From an uncultured Ruminococcus sp. (GTDB taxonomy: Bacteria; Bacillota; Clostridia; Oscillospirales; Ruminococcaceae): a stretch of DNA of 64,000 bases. The DNA lies in assembly GCA_910576995.1 (NCBI GenBank), contig CAJTLC010000006.1, forward strand, positions 68,575 to 132,574, read 5' to 3'. Shown piece by piece: positions 59,643 to 64,000 of this stretch (its first letter is position 1; each line of letters begins with the position of its first letter). The notes under the pieces are model-generated. The model did no database searches. It was given only the letters and a program-made list of their open reading frames with translations, and was not told where the DNA came from. The translations under genes and the position numbers were made by a program.

Positions 59643-60377
59643 TCACACACCTCCGAAACGGCGCTGACGATTGTTAAATTCTACCAGAGCCTTGTCAAGT
59701 TCAGCAGGCGTAAAATCAGGCCATAAGATATCCGTAAAGTAGTATTCCGCATAGGCGCACTGCCAGATAAGATAGTTGGAAAGGCGCAATTCTCCGCTGG
59801 GACGAATCACCAGATCAACATCGGGAATTCCCTTGGTGTAAAGTTCGGAGGTTATAGAATCCTCATTAATTTCATCCGGAGATATTTCGCCATTTAGCGC
59901 CTTTTTCGCAAGAATTTTTGCTGCATGAGCAATCTCGTCACGACCTCCGTAATTCACTGCCATCATCAGCGTCATTTCCGTATAATGAGCGGTATCATCT
60001 TCCAATTTGATCATTTTTTCCTGCAAATCATCATCAAACGCCGATTTATCGCCTAAAAAAATCATTCTGGTATTTTCGCACAAAAAGTTCCGTACGTCAA
60101 CTATATATTCGCGAAAAAGATCCATTATCGTATTCACTTCATCGGTAGGACGCTGCCAATTTTCTGTTGAAAACGCATAAAAAGAAATGTTCTGTAAGCC
60201 GATATCTTTGCAATATCTGACAATTTTTTTAAAATTCTTTGCTCCCTCTTTATGTCCGAAAGGGCGCGGCAGACCACGCTTTTTAGCCCATCGGCCGTTG
60301 CCGTCCATAATAAATCCAACGTGCTGCGGAAGCACTTCGGGAAGTTCTATTCTTTCCTTTTTACTAAATATAGCCAT
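59643..60377 (-). CDS. uppS: Isoprenyl transferase (UPP synthase)
   Basis: 244 residues. HVGFIMDGNGRWAKKRGLPR with the catalytic Asp, GHKEGAKN, YAFSTENWQRP, and the C-terminal DLVIRPSGELRLSNYLIWQ and AYAEYYFTDILWPDF. It makes the C55 undecaprenyl carrier used for cell-wall building. Confidence 0.97.
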   Translation of the reverse strand: MAIFSKKERIELPEVLPQHVGFIMDGNGRWAKKRGLPRPFGHKEGAKNFKKIVRYCKDIGLQNISFYAFSTENWQRPTDEVNTIMDLFREYIVDVRNFLCENTRMIFLGDKSAFDDDLQEKMIKLEDDTAHYTEMTLMMAVNYGGRDEIAHAAKILAKKALNGEISPDEINEDSITSELYTKGIPDVDLVIRPSGELRLSNYLIWQCAYAEYYFTDILWPDFTPAELDKALVEFNNRQRRFGGV

Positions 60378-60386
60378 ATTTCACCA

Positions 60387-60941
60387 TTAAACCGTCATGA
60401 TCTCTTTTTCTTTAGCTGCGACGGTCTGATCAGCTTCTGCACAGAATTTATCCGTCAGATCCTGAACTTTCTTTTCACAATCTTTAAGATCATCCTCGGT
60501 AATTTCAGAATTCTTCTTCATCGCTTTAAGTTTATCCATGGTATCACGACGGATAGAGCGTATAGCTACCTTAGAGTCTTCGCCCATTTTCTTAACTGAT
60601 TTGCACAATTCCTTACGGCGTTCTTCGGTAAGCTGCGGAAATGCAAGGCGCAGGACACTTCCGTCATTTGTTGGATTAATGCCGATATCTGACGCCTGAA
60701 TCGCCTTTTCAATAAGCTTGAGGCAAGACTTATCCCATGGCTGAATCACAAGTATCCTTGCCTCCGAAACAGCAATAGAAGCCATCTGATTAACAGGCGT
60801 CGGCGATCCATAATAATCTACCTGAACCTTATCAAGAATAGCGGGATTCGCTCTTCCTGCACGGATCGTAGCAAGTTCCTTATCAAGAGCAGCAAGGCTC
60901 TTAGTCATTTTTTCTTTAGAATTATTAATAGTGTCTTTCAT
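60387..60941 (-). CDS. frr: Ribosome recycling factor
   Basis: 184 residues. RAGRANPAILDKVQVDYYGSPTPVNQMASI and RLAFPQLTEERRKELCK are the tip and hinge motifs of the family. Splits post-termination ribosomes with EF-G. Eighteen bp after pyrH; AAAGGAAT site. Confidence 0.97.
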   Translation of the reverse strand: MKDTINNSKEKMTKSLAALDKELATIRAGRANPAILDKVQVDYYGSPTPVNQMASIAVSEARILVIQPWDKSCLKLIEKAIQASDIGINPTNDGSVLRLAFPQLTEERRKELCKSVKKMGEDSKVAIRSIRRDTMDKLKAMKKNSEITEDDLKDCEKKVQDLTDKFCAEADQTVAAKEKEIMTV

Positions 60942-60959
60942 GATAAAATTCCTTTCAAA

Positions 60960-61670
60960 TCAATCTTCCGAAACAACAGTTCCAATATTTTTTCCCATAA
61001 CAGCGTCATAAATATTATCCGGACGCGTAAGATCAAACACCAGCATCTTCATATTGTTATCATGGCACATTGCGGCGGCAGTGCTGTCCATAACGGCAAG
61101 TCCGTCGCTCATCACCTTGGTAAACGTGAGTGTATCATACTTTTGTGCGTCGTCAAATTTATGCGGATCTTTATCATAAACGCCGTCAACCAGAGTTGCT
61201 TTGAAGTAGATGTCAGCGCCGATCTCCACCGCACGAAGAGAAGCCGCAGTATCAGTTGAAAAGAACGGATTTCCTGTACCACAGCCAAAAATCACAACTC
61301 TGCCCTTTTCGAGATGACGAACAGCACGGTTGCGAATATACGGTTCAGCGACCTGCTGCATAGAAATAGCGGTTTGGACTCTGACTTCGCAGCCAAGAGA
61401 TTCAAGAACGTCGGCAACAGCCAGCGCATTCATAGCAGTAGCAAGCATACCGATATGATCAGCACGCGTCCTGTCCATTGCTCCGCTTGATCTTCCACGC
61501 CAGAAATTTCCGCCTCCAACAACGATAGCAACTTGAACGCCTGCATCGACAACTTTTTTAATGCTTGCGCAAATTGAAGTAATTGCATTGTAATTCAAAC
61601 CGTTTTTCTGTTCGCCTGCAAGAGCCTCGCCGCTTACTTTTAATAAGATACGTTTGTATTTTGGTTCCAT
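60960..61670 (-). CDS. pyrH: UMP kinase
   Basis: 236 residues from the ATG at 61670 (GAGGTG, 6 bases). KVSGEAL near the start, VVGGGNFWRG, DHIGMLATAMNALA, FGCGTGNPFFSTDTAASLRA and VDGVYDKDPHK. Phosphorylates UMP. First gene of the pyrH-frr-uppS-cdsA-dxr-rseP-ispG-polC cluster, whose order is widely conserved in Firmicutes. Confidence 0.97.
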   Translation of the reverse strand: MEPKYKRILLKVSGEALAGEQKNGLNYNAITSICASIKKVVDAGVQVAIVVGGGNFWRGRSSGAMDRTRADHIGMLATAMNALAVADVLESLGCEVRVQTAISMQQVAEPYIRNRAVRHLEKGRVVIFGCGTGNPFFSTDTAASLRAVEIGADIYFKATLVDGVYDKDPHKFDDAQKYDTLTFTKVMSDGLAVMDSTAAAMCHDNNMKMLVFDLTRPDNIYDAVMGKNIGTVVSED

Positions 61671-61701
61671 TATTTGCACCTCACAAAATTTTACTATGTT
61701 T

Positions 61702-61730
61702 ATTTTACACTAAAAATACAAATCTGTAAA
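61702..61730 (-). promoter_or_regulatory. Candidate promoter of the pyrH cluster
   Basis: On the minus strand TTTACA (61730-61725), 17-bp spacer, TAAAAT (61707-61702). Weaker than the others in the window. Confidence 0.5.
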
Positions 61731-61867
61731 GTACATTTTTTAAAAATAACATAATTTTGTTTTTTAAACTTATTCATAAATACAAATTAAGCTTTACAGA
61801 ACACCGTTTTGGTGATTTTTCACAAAAATATCAATGGAATTTTACTTTTTATTTAGCATCATTTCTC

Positions 61868-61896
61868 TTGACTTTTTCTTCATGCTATGATATAAT
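61868..61896 (+). promoter_or_regulatory. Promoter of the tRNA-Ser pair
   Basis: TTGACT at 61868-61873, 17-bp spacer, TATAAT at 61891-61896; 43 bases before tRNA-Ser(UGA). Confidence 0.88.
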
Positions 61897-61939
61897 AATT
61901 AAGCTGAATGATGTGAGCAACAATGAAGCAAAATTAAGT

Positions 61940-62028
61940 GGAGAGGTATCGAAGCGGTCATAACGAGGCGGTCTTGAAAACCGTTTGACTTAACGGTCAC
62001 GTGGGTTCGAATCCCACCCTCTCCGCCA
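61940..62028 (+). tRNA. tRNA-Ser (anticodon UGA)
   Basis: 89 bases with encoded CCA. Acceptor GGAGAGG / CCTCTCC, long variable arm, anticodon loop CTTGAAA read as UGA, T arm GTGGGTTCGAATCCCAC identical to that of tRNA-Ser(CGA). Confidence 0.97.
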
Positions 62029-62057
62029 TTCTATTTATCGGCGCAGCCGTATAGTTT

Positions 62058-62147
62058 GCGGATTTACCCAAGTGGTGAAGGGGCTCCCCTGCTAAGGGAG
62101 TAGGTCGGGAAACCGGCGCGAGAGTTCAAATCTCTCAATCCGCGCCA
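62058..62147 (+). tRNA. tRNA-Ser (anticodon GCU)
   Basis: 90 bases with encoded CCA. Acceptor GCGGATT / AATCCGC, anticodon stem CTCCC / GGGAG with loop CTGCTAA read as GCU, long variable arm GTAGGTCGGGAAACCGGCGC. Thirty bp after tRNA-Ser(UGA), same transcript. Its 3' end borders the mobile-element scar. Confidence 0.97.
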
Positions 62148-62180
62148 AACCTCGTAGAATAGACTTCTACGAGGTTTTTT
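62148..62180 (+). terminator. Terminator of the tRNA-Ser pair
   Basis: Stem AACCTCGTAGAA / TTCTACGAGGTT, loop TAGAC, followed by Ts. Confidence 0.93.
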
Positions 62181-62329
62181 CTATTTGTAATTTGAAAAAT
62201 CCTCTCAAATTTTTAAAAAATTACTACTATTACCCCATCTATTACCCTACATTTTTATAACTCCACCTTATTAAAATGTGCTGTCATTTGAGTATTATCT
62301 ACAGCTTACCATAATAGTAGTAAACAACA

Positions 62330-62502
62330 AAATCACACATAATTATACTACAGTTGGTTATGGAAATATTTCACCAACTACAGGAATCGGAAGAATCGTT
62401 GCTGTTGTTTTGATGCTGTTTGGAATCGACTTGATTGGTATGCTGACGGGCGCGATTACTACATATTTTACAACACTTCATAAAAAAAGAAAATACTACT
62501 GA
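62330..62502 (+). pseudogene. Potassium channel fragment (selectivity filter and last helix)
   Basis: The frame reads NYTTVGYGNISPTTGIGRIV, a clear K+ selectivity filter (TVGYG), then a hydrophobic inner helix VAVVLMLFGIDLIGMLTGAI and a basic end. The first helix and pore helix are missing: residues before the filter do not look like a channel and there is no ribosome site. It is therefore a 5'-truncated remnant. It is joined within a few bases to a recombinase fragment. Confidence 0.75.
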
Positions 62503-62762
62503 TACCAGCGAGCTTCAACCCCGAAACTCATATGCCAACGGCACATATTGAGAAGCGAAAAGTTGCTGCATATGCCCGTGTTTCCACGGATTTGGAGGAA
62601 CAGGTAACCTCTTACAAAGCACAGGTTGACTATTACACAAAGTACATCAAGGAGCGTGAGGACTGGGATTTTGTGAAAGTCTACACGGATGTAAACCATT
62701 GCAAAAGGAACGAAAAATCAACAATAAAAATCAAGGCAACAAAAACATACTGGCAAATATGA
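62500..62762 (+). pseudogene. Serine recombinase N-terminal fragment
   Basis: From about 62500 the frame reads IPASFNPETHMPTAHIEK, then RKVAAYARVSTDLEEQV with the catalytic serine in ARVST, and YKAQVDYYTKYIKEREDW up to VKVYTD. This is the start of a large serine recombinase of the kind carried by clostridial integrative elements. Homology ends near 62690, just before the expected EGISG motif; the remaining residues to the stop at 62762 are unrelated. The ATG at 62532 has no ribosome site. Only a sixth of the normal protein is left. Confidence 0.85.
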
Positions 62763-63204
62763 TTTTCAAAACAAAGTAATGCTTAAATTTGCTAAATGCA
62801 AAGAAATTCATAAAAAAATACTGTCAAGGGCACAAAGTGTGCATTTACCCTTGACAGTATTTTTTATGAATTAAAATGGAAGTGCAAATTTAAGGAGATA
62901 TAGTCATAGCGACAAGATATGTGAATAGTATATAATAAGATGTATTAATAGTAGTGCATATTATTGAAATCGACCCATAAAAAGTCGCTTAGTTGGATAC
63001 TTAGCGACTGACTATTTTTGACTAAATTCTGACTTCATTTTACACGAAATTAGTGAAAAAGTCAAGAGAAAACATAAGTCAAGTCTTAAAATTCTACAAT
63101 TTTTATAAATATAAACATTTATTTTTAAGCATAACAGCTAATAAAAAATGAGATTTTTTTCTATTAAGGGTCAGAATATGGGTCAGGTACAGGAGGTTAT
63201 ATAC
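62763..63204. other. Non-coding scar with two hairpins
   Basis: No gene is seen. The stretch has a 68-bp inverted repeat (62805-62872, arms AATTCATAAAAAATACTGTC-like with a CAAGGG / CCCTTG end and an inner GCACA-AAG-TGTGC) and a smaller hairpin AGTCGCTTAG / CTTAGCGACT (62983-63009). Both have T-rich flanks and may be old terminators of the lost element. Confidence 0.6.
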
Positions 63205-63585
63205 ATGGAAAAGCGTGGAGAAAACATCAGAAAACGAGCAGACGGAAGATGGGAAGGACGATATATTGAAGAATATTCAAGCAATGGAAAAGCCGTTTAC
63301 CGTTCTGTTTACGGAAGAACATATGCAGAAGTGAAAGAAAAATTATCGTTGAATAAAAAACTTTGCAGTCAAGATATAAGCAATAAAATCAACATGGAAG
63401 AATTATTCAAAGAATGGCTTTATATCAAGGAAAAATCAATTAAAATATCCTCAGAAGTGACATATCATTATCTTATAGACAAACATTTTATTCCGCATTT
63501 CAAAAATGTAAAAGCCATGTACCTCACAAGTGAGCTTGTACAGGATTTTATATTAAGAACATGTACCAATAGCATGCAAAAATAG
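63205..63585 (+). pseudogene. Tyrosine integrase, N-terminal fragment (Tn916 type)
   Basis: 126 residues from the ATG at 63205, with CAGGAGG 9 bases upstream. MEKRGENIRKRADGRWEGRY is the AP2-like arm-binding domain of Tn916-type integrases, followed by the SAM-like core-binding domain (FKEWLYIKEKSIKISSEVTY...LTSELVQDFI). The frame then ends in unrelated residues (TCTNSMQK), where an IS element has probably entered at about 63555-63575. The catalytic domain with R-H-R-Y is absent, so it is inactive. Confidence 0.85.
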
Positions 63586-63608
63586 GAAAAGTGTAGTATA
63601 ATGGAAGT

Positions 63609-63962
63609 ATGATAATAGAAAATAAAAGAAAAGCATATGATACAGATTTGACAGATAAACAATGGGAAATGATAGAACCGTTGATGTGGAAGTCGGGTAA
63701 TAAGAGTAAATGGGAAAAGAGGGAGTTAATAAATGCAGTGCTGTATCTTGTTGACAGCGGATGTAAATGGAGACAGTTGCCGCATGATTTTCCACCATAT
63801 ACAACAGTTCTGAATTTTTACAGGAAAGCAGTCAGAGAAGGACTGTGGGATAAAATTCTGAAAATGCTTGTTCGGAAAACAAGAGAAACAAATGGAAAAA
63901 GTGCAAACCCGACATACGCCCTGATAGATTCACAGAGTGTGAAAACAATAGACCTGTTCTAA
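63609..63962 (+). mobile_element. IS5-family transposase, first part
   Basis: 117 residues. DTDLTDKQWEMIEPLMW, LINAVLYLVDSGCKWRQLPHDFPPYTTV and FYRKAVREGLWDKILKML match the DUF4096 helix-turn-helix part of IS5-group (IS427-like) transposases, and YALIDSQSVKT holds the first catalytic Asp. The frame stops four codons later and neither other frame stays open for more than about 10 codons, so the catalytic half is missing, shifted, or beyond the window edge. It sits inside the integrase fragment. Confidence 0.8.
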
Positions 63963-64000
63963 AACCATAGAAGTGTCGAATGACGCAGGATTTTTTGCGT

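Overview
The window looks like the chromosome of a low-to-mid GC Firmicute of the Ruminococcus / Oscillospiraceae type. Pointers are two secreted polysaccharidases that end in type I dockerins (a GH5 cellulase and a PL1 pectate lyase, so a cellulosome-type plant-fibre degrader), an alpha/beta small acid-soluble spore protein, a PolC-type replicative polymerase, an Rnf complex, and strong 17-bp-spaced sigma-A promoters. Species cannot be fixed from the sequence alone.

Layout. 1-4.8 kb: end of a beta-helix-like protein, ychF, an nfeD/SPFH pair, and two hairpin repeats beside an orphan kinase-like gene. 5-12.5 kb: gap, small zinc-ribbon and DIP1984 genes, a spore protein, degV-trmL, a strongly folded non-coding stretch before a 57-aa membrane peptide, ruvX, pyrDB-pyrK and a leucine-rich-repeat gene. 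12.6-23 kb: GH5 cellulase, rsmD, an amino-acid ABC transporter without binding protein, a bioY-bioB unit behind a BirA-type operator, a SpoU methylase and the pectate lyase. 23-29 kb: a copper unit (CsoR with two mirrored operators, CopA with a C-terminal CopZ-like domain that has its own ribosome site), a cell-wall amidase and a D,D-carboxypeptidase homologue that has lost its catalytic residues. 29-34 kb: rnfCDGEAB. 34-39.8 kb: a promoter-peptide-terminator micro-unit, tspO, phosphoesterase, CPBP protease, CNNM protein, tRNA-Ser(CGA), smpB, an SGNH lipoprotein. 39.8-51 kb: the complete histidine operon hisZGDCBHAFIE, read leftwards, with seven unrelated small genes lodged between hisA and hisF and between hisF and hisI, one of them a cupin gene killed by a single TGA. 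51-61.7 kb: the pyrH-frr-uppS-cdsA-dxr-rseP-ispG-polC cluster. 61.9-64 kb: tRNA-Ser(UGA), tRNA-Ser(GCU), then a scar of broken mobile DNA (channel fragment, serine recombinase fragment, tyrosine integrase fragment, IS5-type transposase).

The most unusual material is (1) a family of large imperfect hairpin repeats (166 or 216 bp) at gene 3' ends, with paired end changes and a removable nested 50-bp hairpin; (2) the folded region at 9168-9340; (3) the 16-residue cysteine-rich peptide unit at 34.1-34.3 kb; (4) the internal copZ start inside copA; (5) the inactive carboxypeptidase. All functional statements come from reading motifs; no database search was run.
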